From positions 1-55,331 of IMG/VR virus record IMGVR_UViG_3300030060_001123: 55,331 bases of DNA; one strand, given 5' to 3'. Shown in pieces: positions 4,327 through 13,222 of this stretch (positions within the stretch are counted from its first letter, which is position 1; every line of letters starts with the position of its first letter). The notes beneath the pieces are model-generated. The model was not told the origin of the DNA, did no database searches, and saw nothing but the letters and a program-made list of their open reading frames with translations. This DNA comes from a virus. A program made the position numbers and the translations under genes.

Positions 4327-6237
4327 ATGGCAATAATATATTCATATCCTCAAGCTACGGTAAAACCTAGTGACCGTATACTTGCATCTGATACTACACA
4401 GACGGGTAATCCTACAATAAACATTACTGTTGGAGGTATTGCCAATTATATTCTTACACTACTTGGTTTTGGATCAGGAACTCCTGGAACTATGCCAGTA
4501 TGGGTAACAGATCAACAACTAGGTAATTCATACATAAGACAAATAACTTCAGGAGCAGGAGTTGGTACAACAATACATACAGTAAAAGCCCAATTTGATA
4601 ACAACGTAGGTATATTAGGAGATTTAGGAGTAGATGGAAACTTAACGGTTGGTGGAGCAGTAGCAACAGTAGCTGAGTTTACAAGCAATGTTACAACTAA
4701 TGTTCGTGGTGATGCTAACTTTTACGCAAGAGTTAATGTGGGAACAGTAGGTACAACAAATATTAGTCCTCTTCAAATATACAATACAACTCAGTTTTAC
4801 GGAGATATAAGAGATACAGGCGGTAGCATTGGTACGAACACGCAGGTATTATCCTCCCTTGGTGCAGGAGCAGGAGTTTCATGGGTAGATCAACTACCAT
4901 CAGGCTTAAACTTCAAAGGAACATGGGACGCGTTTAATAATATTCCAGTTTTAGCCTCTGGTGTAGGTGTACAAGGTGACTACTACATCGTTAGTGCAGA
5001 TGGTACAACTAACTTAGATGGTTTTAATTCGTGGGAAATAGGTGATTGGTGTGTATTCAATGGAACCGTATGGCAAGAAATAGATAATCAAAATATATTC
5101 TCTGGTACAGGTACAACAAATACTATGACTAAATGGACGGGCACAAGTTCATTAGGAGATTCTCAAACAACTGATAATGGTACTGATATAGTAATGAGCG
5201 CAGCTGGTTTATTATCTCTTGGAGGTGCGGCCGCTGTTGGAATAGATATTGGTAATAGTCAAGTAAGTACTATAGAATTTACAAACACAGGAAATATAAA
5301 TATAAATGGTACAGTAGGTACTGTTAGATTTAATAACACAGATGTAAGTTTTTCACCTGGTGTAGCTGTTATAGATGCAACTGCAAACCCTGGAGCTGCA
5401 GGACAAGTTTTATCTTCAACTGGAACTCAAGTAGAGTGGATAGACGTATCGGCTGGAGCCGGCGCGATTAGTGGTAGCGGAACAAACAACACTATAGCTA
5501 GATGGACACCAATAGGTACACAGTTAGGTGATAGTTCAATAACAGATGATTTACTTGCGGTTGCAATTAGCCCAACTACAAAAACAACTATAAACTCTCC
5601 AACTATTGAAGTTCTTGGTACAAACAACACAATAGGTGTAGCAGGTGGTACTAATTTATATGACGCTGCTACAAACGATTTTCAAGGTGATGCTAAATTT
5701 AATGCTAAAATAATAGATACTAGTGGATCTGCTGGAACAAGCGGCCAAGTATTATCAAGTACAATTGCAGCAACATCATGGGTAAGTCCTTTATCAAATA
5801 CAGATGGGGCAAGACAAATAATGGTTAATGTTGATGCAGCTGCGCTAGCAACCTTATCAACAACACCTAAACAACTTATTCCAGCTCCTGGAGTAGGTAA
5901 AGTAATTGAAACATTAAGTGTAGCATTTAAATATGACTTCAACACAGTTGTGTATGATTTTACAAGTTACTTAGCAGTTTGTGCTGATGGTTTTGTAGGT
6001 AGTACAGATGCTGTACAAGCAGGACTTAAAGAAACATTAATAAATGGAGCAGGTGACATATTACAAGGTAATCAAAATGGTGTTAATTTAGCATTTGGTG
6101 GTCACCTATTAGTAGAAAATACAGCACTAGTACTTGGAACACCAGGTATTGATCCAACTCAAGGAGATGGAAGCTTAAGAGTAAATGTAAGATATAGAAT
6201 TTTAAACGTTAGCGATTGGACCGTAGACGTAACATAA
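4327..6237 (+). CDS. Tail fibre-like protein, 636 residues
   Basis: Long, Gly/Thr/Asn-rich, low-Lys, beta-structured protein typical of phage tail fibres. The N-terminal part (residues 1-60) probably attaches to the virion. A repeated module reads roughly G-[ST]-G-T-x-N-T-[IM]-x-[KR]-W-T then L-G-D-S, seen near residues 260-280 and 380-410. Another motif, GQVLSS, recurs around residues 360 and 470. This combination is common in adhesin-like phage fibres of Bacteroidetes viruses. No C-terminal S74 auto-protease signature is visible. It probably binds a host surface glycan or protein. Followed after 15 bases by a second structural gene. Confidence 0.75.
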   Translation: MAIIYSYPQATVKPSDRILASDTTQTGNPTINITVGGIANYILTLLGFGSGTPGTMPVWVTDQQLGNSYIRQITSGAGVGTTIHTVKAQFDNNVGILGDLGVDGNLTVGGAVATVAEFTSNVTTNVRGDANFYARVNVGTVGTTNISPLQIYNTTQFYGDIRDTGGSIGTNTQVLSSLGAGAGVSWVDQLPSGLNFKGTWDAFNNIPVLASGVGVQGDYYIVSADGTTNLDGFNSWEIGDWCVFNGTVWQEIDNQNIFSGTGTTNTMTKWTGTSSLGDSQTTDNGTDIVMSAAGLLSLGGAAAVGIDIGNSQVSTIEFTNTGNININGTVGTVRFNNTDVSFSPGVAVIDATANPGAAGQVLSSTGTQVEWIDVSAGAGAISGSGTNNTIARWTPIGTQLGDSSITDDLLAVAISPTTKTTINSPTIEVLGTNNTIGVAGGTNLYDAATNDFQGDAKFNAKIIDTSGSAGTSGQVLSSTIAATSWVSPLSNTDGARQIMVNVDAAALATLSTTPKQLIPAPGVGKVIETLSVAFKYDFNTVVYDFTSYLAVCADGFVGSTDAVQAGLKETLINGAGDILQGNQNGVNLAFGGHLLVENTALVLGTPGIDPTQGDGSLRVNVRYRILNVSDWTVDVT

Positions 6238-6252
6238 AAAAATAAAAACAAA

Positions 6253-7428
6253 ATGGCAATTATACCAGCATCAAGAGGGGTTATATTTTACGACCCAACA
6301 AACAGACTTTATAAAACATCGTATCAGGCAAACGCTAATTTAACTGATTTTTCATATACGATGCAAGATATTATTGATACAGTTAACGCAGCGGAAACAT
6401 TAGGCGCGGAAACACAAGTAGCACTAAGTGCTTTATCAAGTGGAACTGCAACTCCACAAATGATTTCTGAAACTGTAAAACCAGGCGAAGTTATATTAAT
6501 AATGCGTGTTGCTAATATTGGTAGTGGTTACCCAGGAAATTTAGTTCCAACAACAGCAACAGATTCTGGATTAGTAATTCAATTTCCACCACTTATTATA
6601 AATAAAAGTGATTACACAAATGCTCAGTTATTTGGAAGCGTCAATGACGCGTATGAAAACTTTCCCGGTCAAAATCAAGTTTTTAATTTAGGTGCTACTG
6701 GTAGTAATTGGATGTTAAAAGGATTATGGGAAGTATCAACATATATACAGTATGCTGCTTTTGCAGACAACTTACACGATGGAACAAATCCAGTTCCAAT
6801 GCATATAATGACAACTGTTGGTGGTGGTAATGATGATATAGACTTTTTAGAAGTAGGAACAGATAAGTACAGCGGTTTTGGCGAGGTGTATCAAGAAGAA
6901 TTTATTATAGATTCTCATAAATTTACCTCTGATTATCAAAGTAGAACTGTTACTAAAAGTGATGGGTCTACTATAAGTGTTGATAGTGATTTTTATACTC
7001 ATGAAGTAAAAAGTAAGTTTATAATAAATAACTGGACACATCATTATTTTGGAATATTTGTATACCCAGAAGGTGGTACTGGAGCAGGTCCAATGGGAAG
7101 TCCAGCAGTTTTTGGAGGTGTTAAAGCAATAACAGAATGGGGACAAGCAAACGGAAAAAATTTCAACTTTTCTTCAACTACTGGAAGTGTAATAGATACA
7201 GATGTAGTTCGTATTAATGGTGTTAAATTATCAAATAGAGCAACCTCTGATACAATTGGAGATTCTTTATTAGGTTCGTTTTCTACAAACATTGGAGGAC
7301 AGTTTGATTTTATGAGAGGTTCAGGAGCTGATGCTGGATACGTAGTGGTTAAATGGTTAGGCGCAACTCAACCAGAGTCATATTATTATTATGGCGGCGA
7401 TGGTATTGGAACAAGTAATTTAGATTAA
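6253..7428 (+). CDS. Virion appendage protein, 391 residues
   Basis: Beta-rich protein whose first 45 residues (MAIIPASRGVIFYDP, then FSYTMQDIIDTV) match the start of the two smaller proteins at 8345 and 9018, suggesting a shared virion-attachment cassette. The body is Gly/Asn/Thr-rich and the C-terminus is a Tyr/Gly run (SYYYYGGDGIG). Probably a tail fibre or head decoration protein. The exact function and receptor are unknown. Confidence 0.68.
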   Translation: MAIIPASRGVIFYDPTNRLYKTSYQANANLTDFSYTMQDIIDTVNAAETLGAETQVALSALSSGTATPQMISETVKPGEVILIMRVANIGSGYPGNLVPTTATDSGLVIQFPPLIINKSDYTNAQLFGSVNDAYENFPGQNQVFNLGATGSNWMLKGLWEVSTYIQYAAFADNLHDGTNPVPMHIMTTVGGGNDDIDFLEVGTDKYSGFGEVYQEEFIIDSHKFTSDYQSRTVTKSDGSTISVDSDFYTHEVKSKFIINNWTHHYFGIFVYPEGGTGAGPMGSPAVFGGVKAITEWGQANGKNFNFSSTTGSVIDTDVVRINGVKLSNRATSDTIGDSLLGSFSTNIGGQFDFMRGSGADAGYVVVKWLGATQPESYYYYGGDGIGTSNLD

Positions 7429-7433
7429 ACAAA

Positions 7434-7556
7434 ATGAAATTATTATTATTTATATTAAATTTAATTAAAAAAATGTTTAAAAAAAAAGATAAAAAACCAA
7501 CTTATTATTATGATCAAGATTTTATAATTGGTTATAGTAACATGAGTGATGATTAA
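7434..7556 (+). CDS. Microprotein, 40 residues
   Basis: ORF of 40 codons six bases after the 391-residue gene. It starts MKLLLFILNLIKKMFKKKDK: a short hydrophobic stretch followed by a Lys-rich stretch, then a Tyr/Asp-rich tail. Its stop overlaps the ATG of the glycosyltransferase gene (7549). Either a membrane-touching microprotein or a leader for the next gene. Confidence 0.5.
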   Translation: MKLLLFILNLIKKMFKKKDKKPTYYYDQDFIIGYSNMSDD

Positions 7557-8370
7557 CAAAGTTGTATACAGTCACTGGTCTAAACCAGCAAAAGACGACT
7601 CTGTAGGATTTAACAGTAAAGAAGCATTTTCAAATAGCTTTAGACTTTCACTTTTAACAAGTAAACAGTGGGCGGATGAAGTAGAATTAGTAACTGATAA
7701 AAAAGGTTATGATCTTTTAATAAAAGATTTAAAACTACCATTTGATAATGTTAAAATAGAACTAGACACATTAAACAAAATAGATACCAGGTTCTGGGCT
7801 ATAGGTAAACTACACGCTTGTATGTTACAAGATAAACCTTTTATGCACTTAGACATGGATGCTTTTTGGTTTAAAAAACCTCCTCGTCATATATTAAATG
7901 CTGAAGCATGTTTTCAAAACTGGGAAACAGATGAATATAGTCATCAATATTATAGAAGATTAATATACGACTGCCATGAAACTCCTGAGCTAAAAATGCA
8001 TAAATATGTAGATTTTTCTAAGGTTGTATTAAACGCTGTGTGTTGTGGTTTTATGGGTTATAATAATTTAAAGCATATACCTGAATGGTATGATTTAGCT
8101 TTAGACTATATTAATACTGCTGGTAAAATTGCAGATCCTATGAATGTTCCTTCAATAATGTTTGAACAATATTTTATTAGTAATTTATTAAAACACTATA
8201 AAGTACCAATAACAACACTTGGTCACAAATGGGTTTCAGAACCAGAAGCTAAAAAGTATGGATATACTCATTTAATATCACAATCAAAAAGAAAAAAAGA
8301 AATAGAAATAAAAGTAAAAAACAGATTAAAAAAAGAATTAAAAAATGGCTTTAATACCTACCACATATAA
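7549..8370 (+). CDS. Putative GT-A-type glycosyltransferase, 273 residues
   Basis: The start is set at the ATG at 7549; a GTG one codon earlier is possible. The sequence reads as a nucleotide-sugar transferase of GT-A fold: an N-terminal alpha/beta region, then at about residues 101-108 the metal-binding pattern H-L-D-M-D-A-F-W, preceded by a helix (FWAIGKLHACM). The C-terminal 30 residues are a Lys-rich helix. Its place between appendage genes suggests it modifies a host surface glycan or the phage's own fibres. The specific sugar cannot be told. The C-terminus overlaps the next gene by 26 bases. Confidence 0.6.
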   Translation: MINKVVYSHWSKPAKDDSVGFNSKEAFSNSFRLSLLTSKQWADEVELVTDKKGYDLLIKDLKLPFDNVKIELDTLNKIDTRFWAIGKLHACMLQDKPFMHLDMDAFWFKKPPRHILNAEACFQNWETDEYSHQYYRRLIYDCHETPELKMHKYVDFSKVVLNAVCCGFMGYNNLKHIPEWYDLALDYINTAGKIADPMNVPSIMFEQYFISNLLKHYKVPITTLGHKWVSEPEAKKYGYTHLISQSKRKKEIEIKVKNRLKKELKNGFNTYHI

Positions 8371-9013
8371 ACTTTCATGGTATGACCCATCTAAACCAGG
8401 TGGAGTTGTAACCGCGCAAAATGACAATGTTAACTTAGCCACATCTGCAGCTACTCAGTACACAATGCAAGACGTTATTGATACTGTAATTGCAGGTGGA
8501 TCAACTCCAGGAATTAACGATAGACTAGCAGTGTATCAAGAAACATCACCTGGTCAATTTACACTAGCACCTTCTGCAGCCTCAGTTACTTATCCATCTG
8601 TAGCAGGAGCAAACTATATGATATTAAGAGATGCTTATAGTATGGTTTTATCAAGAGAACCACAATCAGCTAGTGGTGATCCAGAATACATAATTGTAGA
8701 CGAAAACTTTGGATACAGGGTTTCTTTTGGGTATGATGATGATGGTGGTAATTTTGGTTATTTATATAACTGGAATGCTGGAGACTGGAGAATAGGAAGC
8801 ACAACTCAAAACCCAACACTTACAATTAAATCATCTGTAGTGAACGGGGGTATTGAAATTGATGGAGGTATTTTATTTACACAAAATTTAGCCGCTTATG
8901 CGGATGACGCGGCCGCTGGTACCGCTGGTGTTGCAACTGGAACATTATACCAAACAGACGGATCAGGAGCAGCTCCGTTGAATGCTGCCGGAATAGTAAT
9001 GATTAAACAATAA
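8345..9013 (+). CDS. Virion appendage protein, 222 residues
   Basis: Shares its N-terminal 45 residues (MALIPTTYKLSWYDPSKPGG, then YTMQDVIDT) with the proteins at 6253 and 9018. Its last 40 residues (AYADDAAAGTAG, then TGTLYQTDG) match the end of the protein at 9018. The middle is a unique beta-rich domain. The C-terminal A-x-x-G-x-x-x-G-x-x-Y-x-T-D-G motif is widespread at the ends of phage fibre and collar proteins. It lies four bases before its paralogue. Confidence 0.68.
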   Translation: MALIPTTYKLSWYDPSKPGGVVTAQNDNVNLATSAATQYTMQDVIDTVIAGGSTPGINDRLAVYQETSPGQFTLAPSAASVTYPSVAGANYMILRDAYSMVLSREPQSASGDPEYIIVDENFGYRVSFGYDDDGGNFGYLYNWNAGDWRIGSTTQNPTLTIKSSVVNGGIEIDGGILFTQNLAAYADDAAAGTAGVATGTLYQTDGSGAAPLNAAGIVMIKQ

Positions 9014-9017
9014 AAAA

Positions 9018-9296
9018 ATGGCAAACATTCCTTTAACCTACAAGCTATCATTTTATAATCCATCAAAACCAGGTGGAACGGTAGCTGTACAGAACAATAA
9101 TACAAACGAATCAACATCAACTGCTACACAGTTTAGTATGGCAGATTTACTAAACACAATAGGAGCTGGCGCTCCTGTATACGCTGACAATACAGCTGCA
9201 GTAGCAGGTGGATTAGCAGTTGGAGATGTTTATCAAACAGATGGAACTGCAGCAGCACCTCAAAATATTGCTGGTGGTCTTTATGCTGTAGTATAG
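9018..9296 (+). CDS. Minimal virion appendage protein, 92 residues
   Basis: Consists almost only of the two cassettes found in the neighbouring 222-residue protein: the N-terminal MANIPLTYKLSFYNPSKPGG block, and the C-terminal block with YADNTAA and then VGDVYQTDG. The variable middle domain is absent. It looks like a short paralogue arising by duplication and loss of the central domain. It probably sits at the same virion site. Confidence 0.68.
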   Translation: MANIPLTYKLSFYNPSKPGGTVAVQNNNTNESTSTATQFSMADLLNTIGAGAPVYADNTAAVAGGLAVGDVYQTDGTAAAPQNIAGGLYAVV

Positions 9297-9310
9297 TAAA
9301 TTAACACTTT

Positions 9311-9330
9311 AACAAGTGATTATATAAATA
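9311..9330 (+). promoter_or_regulatory. Possible late promoter-like motif, copy 1
   Basis: In the 82-base gap before gene 9379 the motif AACAAGTGATTATA is followed by TAAATA, giving a T4-late-like TATAAATA. The same 14 bases occur at 32229-32242 upstream of a tail gene. Only two copies were noticed, so the call is tentative. Confidence 0.25.
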
Positions 9331-9378
9331 TACCTGCTCGGTGAGAGCAATACCAATTATTAATTAAAACCAAAACCA

Positions 9379-9696
9379 ATGACGTTTTATTATTCGACTA
9401 GAACGTGGAATAGTCAACCACAAATATCCGAAGACCAAATTAAACTTTGGAAACATCTTTCAGAAAAGAAAAACTGGAGGATAACACAATTACCTAACGG
9501 TTTCTTCCAAACGGAATACAAAGACATTGAGTGTCCTTGTAATCCCGATGAAGATCACTGCTGCGAAAAATGGCATGATGTTACAAGAAGAGAGACTATT
9601 GAAGGAGCAGAAGCAGCTATTGATGGATCAGTAGAGCACTATGCTAAAAAAGTAGATTTCTTAAAAGGACCAAAGGTAGTTAAAACCTTTAAATAG
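9379..9696 (+). CDS. Hypothetical protein, 105 residues
   Basis: A 105-residue acidic protein with a helical N-terminal part (SEDQIKLWKHLSEKKNWRI), a Cys/His/Trp cluster at about residues 53-66 (CPCNPDEDHCCEKWHD) that could bind a metal, and a C-terminal helix (RETIEGAEAAIDGSVEHYAKK). The gene lies 33 bases before groEL. It may be co-expressed with the chaperonin genes. The family is unknown to me. Confidence 0.7.
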   Translation: MTFYYSTRTWNSQPQISEDQIKLWKHLSEKKNWRITQLPNGFFQTEYKDIECPCNPDEDHCCEKWHDVTRRETIEGAEAAIDGSVEHYAKKVDFLKGPKVVKTFK

Positions 9697-9729
9697 TATC
9701 TAAACCACAATAAAATTTAATTAAATAAT

Positions 9730-11286
9730 ATGACAGATAAACTTGTTAAAAATCTTAACTTTGGTCAAGAGGCTCAAGGTAAGATATTAAATGGAATAGA
9801 TAAACTCACAAAAGCTGTTAGCTCCACTCTTGGGGCTAATGGTAAGTGTGTTATCTTAGAAGACAATTTAGGTAAACCCACCATAACAAAAGATGGTATT
9901 ACAGTAGCAGAAAGTATTACATTGATTGATCCTGTTGAAAACATGGGCGCAGCTTTAATTAAAGAAGCAGCTCGTAAAACAGTAAAAGAAGCAGGTGATG
10001 GTACTACAACCGCAACAATACTAGCTCATTCAATTTTACAGTTAGCTAAACAACAAGATAATAACAATGTAAGATGGCTAAAAGAAGGTATTGACTCAGC
10101 TGTAAACAAAACAATAAAATACTTAGACAAAATAAGTATACCTGTTGTAGATGATATGGTAGAACAAGTAGCAACAATATCAGCTAATAATGATAATGAA
10201 TTAGGTAAAAAAATTGCTGAAGCATTTTTAGCAGTAGGAAAAACCGGTGTTGTAGCTATGGAAGAATCTGATACAGATCAAACGTATATAGAAATAGTAG
10301 ATGGTATACAGTATGAAAAAGGTTTAAAGAATATGAGTTTTGTTACTGATAAAGCTGGTAAAAAAGCAGAACTTATAAAACCTTTAATATTAATTGTAGA
10401 ATCAGAAATAGAAAACATACGTAAAATTCAAGCTGTATTAGAGCATGTTATAAAAACTAATAGACCTTTATTAATTATAGCTGATGCAGACACTAAAGTT
10501 CTTGCTGCTTTAGCTATGAATAAAATAAAAGGTAATATAAAAATAAATATAGTTGATGCTCCAAATTTTGGTGTTACTAAAAAACAAGTGCTAAACGATA
10601 TTGCTTTAATGACTGGAGCTACAGTTATTAACGAACATTTAGGTGATGATTTAGATTTAATACAACCAGAGCATTTAGGTGAATGTATAAAATCAGTAAC
10701 AACAGAATATGAAACCATTATACAGGTAGCAGGTGTTTCACCGGAAGTAGAAGATGTTATTGAGCAGGTGAAAAAAGATATAGCTAATGAAACAAAACCT
10801 GGCCCTATAACAAGACTTGAAAAAAGATTAGCATTACTATCTGCTAAAATAGCCAATGTAAAAGTTGGTGCTAATTCTGACGTAGAATTAAAAGAAAAGA
10901 AAGATAGAGTAGAAGATGCTGTTTGTGCTACAAAAGCCGCGATAAAAGAAGGTATAGTTCCAGGTGGAGGTATAGCTCTACTGAACGCGTCAACAAAAAT
11001 TGAAGCTGCTAACAAAGCAGAACAAGTTTTACTTGATGCTATTAAATCTCCTTTTAATATTATACTTAGCAATGCTGGTATAAAAAATGATATACCTATA
11101 GTTAGAGAAAAAATGGGTATTAATGTGGTTACAGGAAATATGGTAAACATGATTGATAGTGGTATTATTGATCCACTATTAGTTACAAAGAGCGCCCTAA
11201 AAAATGCGGCTTCTGTAGCTACAACTATTTTATCAACTGATTGTGTAATAAATAATATTAGAATACATGAAGGCGATAGGAGATAA
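9730..11286 (+). CDS. groEL: Phage chaperonin GroEL, 518 residues
   Basis: Full three-domain chaperonin. Equatorial and ATP-site residues are present: TKDG with D55, the AGDGTTTA motif with D90, PGGG near residue 410, and the catalytic Asp in VEDA at D396 (E. coli D52, D87, D398). Apical domain length looks normal. It is about 30 residues shorter than E. coli GroEL, mostly because it ends at IHEGDRR without the Gly-Gly-Met tail, and the first nucleotide loop reads TLGANG instead of TLGPKG. An ATP-driven folding chamber for phage proteins is the expected role. The 3' end overlaps groES by 20 bases, so both are made together. Confidence 0.97.
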   Translation: MTDKLVKNLNFGQEAQGKILNGIDKLTKAVSSTLGANGKCVILEDNLGKPTITKDGITVAESITLIDPVENMGAALIKEAARKTVKEAGDGTTTATILAHSILQLAKQQDNNNVRWLKEGIDSAVNKTIKYLDKISIPVVDDMVEQVATISANNDNELGKKIAEAFLAVGKTGVVAMEESDTDQTYIEIVDGIQYEKGLKNMSFVTDKAGKKAELIKPLILIVESEIENIRKIQAVLEHVIKTNRPLLIIADADTKVLAALAMNKIKGNIKINIVDAPNFGVTKKQVLNDIALMTGATVINEHLGDDLDLIQPEHLGECIKSVTTEYETIIQVAGVSPEVEDVIEQVKKDIANETKPGPITRLEKRLALLSAKIANVKVGANSDVELKEKKDRVEDAVCATKAAIKEGIVPGGGIALLNASTKIEAANKAEQVLLDAIKSPFNIILSNAGIKNDIPIVREKMGINVVTGNMVNMIDSGIIDPLLVTKSALKNAASVATTILSTDCVINNIRIHEGDRR

Positions 11287-11527
11287 TTTAATTATAACAC
11301 CTACGCAACAAGGTGTAGAAAAAACAAAAGGTGGTTTGCTTTTAACTCATAGCCAAAGAGAAGACATTAGATTTGAAAAAGCTAAAGTATTAACTCAAGG
11401 TGAAGATGTTAAAGGTATAAATGAAGGTGATGAAATTTATTTTGATAGTAGAGCAAGCCACAAAATAGAAATAAATAAAGATACATATCACGTTATTAAG
11501 TTAAGAGACGTGGTCGTTGTTTTATGA
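11267..11527 (+). CDS. groES: Co-chaperonin GroES, 86 residues
   Basis: Short GroES: beta-barrel start (IGDNLIITPT), mobile loop with the hydrophobic GGLLLT tripeptide region at residues 22-27 that docks on GroEL, then AKVLTQG, INEGDEIYF and a C-terminal strand VIKLRDVVVVL. About ten residues shorter than E. coli GroES, mainly in the roof loop. It starts inside the end of groEL (20-base overlap) and its stop overlaps the next ATG. Expected to cap the phage GroEL, and possibly host GroEL too. Confidence 0.93.
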   Translation: MKAIGDNLIITPTQQGVEKTKGGLLLTHSQREDIRFEKAKVLTQGEDVKGINEGDEIYFDSRASHKIEINKDTYHVIKLRDVVVVL

Positions 11528-11982
11528 AAAAGCTAAATGCAAGTGATATTAAAGATCTACACTTGTTGAAACATTACCGTATAATACGCAAATGGGCTTG
11601 TAAAAACAACGGCTTAACTGATGCTGAGCTAGAGTTAATAATATATTTAGACTGTATAGGTTTGTTTACAAAAAATGATTTTGAAATAGGTACATATTCA
11701 TATAGTTGGAACAATAGACGTTGGAACAAATTAATTCAAAATGATTGGATAATTGTTTGGCGTAATAGAAACAGAACAACACAAAAATATAATATATACA
11801 AAATATCATTTAAAGGTAAACAATTAATAAGTAGAATATATAGAATAATGACTGGTGAAGAAGATATACCAACAAGCGTTAAAAGAAACGTTATAATGAA
11901 AGGTGATACGTATATTAATAAGGTTTTACAAACCTCAATAGATAATGTTAACAAAGACAAATCAAGATGGCAGACGAAATAA
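11524..11982 (+). CDS. Winged-helix DNA-binding-like protein, 152 residues
   Basis: Reads like a MarR-type winged helix: LTDAELELIIYLDCIGLFT (about residues 30-48), a recognition-helix region ending NRRWNKLIQNDWI, a wing with basic residues (WRNRNRTTQKYNIYKI), then SFKGKQLISRIYRIMTGEEDIP. It could be a late regulator or a DNA-packaging or recombination factor. Its ATG overlaps the groES stop (ATGA), and its own 3' end overlaps the next gene by 16 bases. The fold is inferred from the pattern only. Confidence 0.62.
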   Translation: MKKLNASDIKDLHLLKHYRIIRKWACKNNGLTDAELELIIYLDCIGLFTKNDFEIGTYSYSWNNRRWNKLIQNDWIIVWRNRNRTTQKYNIYKISFKGKQLISRIYRIMTGEEDIPTSVKRNVIMKGDTYINKVLQTSIDNVNKDKSRWQTK

Positions 11983-12776
11983 TAGACAAATCTAATGTTA
12001 CTGCTCCAGTAAGTTACAAGGCAAATACCATTCAATTTAGCTCAGATGATGCTATAGCTAATGCTGAGGAAAGAGAGCGTAAATCTACTGGTTTAAGTAA
12101 ATTAGAACAAAAACTAGGTGGATTAAAACCTGGAAGTCCAGAGTACGTTAAGCTAGACGCTAAAATAAAAAAGAAAAATTATAGACGTGAAGCTAGATCT
12201 ATTAAAAAGAATATTAGAAAGTTTGGTAAAGATGCCGATTTTAGTAACATGTCTACAGAATTTAAAAACCAGTTAACAGCTGGTGGATCTGTAGGAGATG
12301 TAGCTCGTAGAGTAAATAAAAGATTAGAAAACTTTTTAGATAGAGATACTCTAGGTGATCAAATAAGAGGTAAAGACGTAGATAGAAAAAGAATACTTAC
12401 TGATGGGTTAATAGAAAGAGATATGAAGATTGATCAAGCAAATGCAAAAAAAGCAGAAGAAGATCAGTTAATTAAAGACAAAACTAGTAATAGAAATTAT
12501 TCATTTGATTTTTTTAATTTTGGTAGAGGTGCAGGTTTAAATAATAGAACTTTTGGTCTTAATAGCAACTATGGTATAGACTATAATAATCGTGGTTTAC
12601 TTTCTGGTTTTGAGATGAATGAGTATTTAAATAAAACTTATGGAGTTACTAATACATTTACTTCACCACCAGAAGATCCTGATGGACCAAAATCAAAAGG
12701 TAGACCTTTTATAGCTGCTGCTAATTCAATAACAGGTGGTCAACCTATTGGTAAAATGTTAAAAAAATTTAGATAA
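11967..12776 (+). CDS. Hypothetical virion-associated protein, 269 residues
   Basis: 269 residues. The N-terminal two thirds are charged and helical with long Lys/Arg/Asp/Glu stretches (KIKKKNYRREARSIKKN), followed by an Asn/Phe/Gly-rich segment (about residues 180-215) and a basic Gly-rich end (GKMLKKFR). No catalytic motif. Its position among small structural genes suggests an internal or assembly protein. The family is unknown. The stop codon overlaps the next ATG (TAATG). Confidence 0.68.
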   Translation: MADEIIDKSNVTAPVSYKANTIQFSSDDAIANAEERERKSTGLSKLEQKLGGLKPGSPEYVKLDAKIKKKNYRREARSIKKNIRKFGKDADFSNMSTEFKNQLTAGGSVGDVARRVNKRLENFLDRDTLGDQIRGKDVDRKRILTDGLIERDMKIDQANAKKAEEDQLIKDKTSNRNYSFDFFNFGRGAGLNNRTFGLNSNYGIDYNNRGLLSGFEMNEYLNKTYGVTNTFTSPPEDPDGPKSKGRPFIAAANSITGGQPIGKMLKKFR

Positions 12777-13207
12777 TGGCTTTTCAAGATTGGTATACAC
12801 GAGCAACAAATTCGGCGGTAACTATGAACATGCCCCCAGCTTTAGTTCCACCTACTCAAAGTTTTGTAGCTCCTCCTAGACAACCATTAGTACCTATGAA
12901 CGTTACGCCTAATAACGCTCCTGATACACCTAGTGAAAGATCAACATATGCTGGTAGTAATTTAAGATCAGCTGGAAGATTTGAAAGAGAAACAGCGATG
13001 ATAAATCCTTTTGCAGCTCAATCAATGATATTAGGTGACACAGACACTGGTATGATTACTGAACAAAAAGAAAGAAAAAAACTAGAATACGGCGGTAATT
13101 TTGAATTAGGCACAAGATCACAAGAAGAAATGGCTGCTGATCAATATAATTCAGATATAGGTATGAACAATATGAATAGTTTATACGAACAAACATATTT
13201 ATTATAA
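12776..13207 (+). CDS. Proline-rich hypothetical protein, 143 residues
   Basis: Residues 15-55 are Pro/Met/Thr/Ala-rich (MNMPPALVPPTQSFVAPP), probably extended, followed by a Met/Gln/Glu-rich helical part. No known domain. Gene order in a run of small structural-type genes and tight coupling upstream (TAATG) suggest a minor virion or assembly protein. Confidence 0.66.
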   Translation: MAFQDWYTRATNSAVTMNMPPALVPPTQSFVAPPRQPLVPMNVTPNNAPDTPSERSTYAGSNLRSAGRFERETAMINPFAAQSMILGDTDTGMITEQKERKKLEYGGNFELGTRSQEEMAADQYNSDIGMNNMNSLYEQTYLL

Positions 13208-13222
13208 ATTTAAAAATAACTT

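Noticed and set aside
5228-8918. GCGGCCGC sites at 5228-5235 and 8911-8918 in fibre genes
   Set aside because: Looked like cloning scars, but both are in frame Ala-Ala codons of natural-looking fibre proteins; no vector sequence nearby.
10428-11150. 240-residue ORF on the minus strand inside groEL
   Set aside because: Shadow of a highly conserved groEL frame; the composition is Ser/Ile-rich and unlike any gene, and no initiation context is visible.
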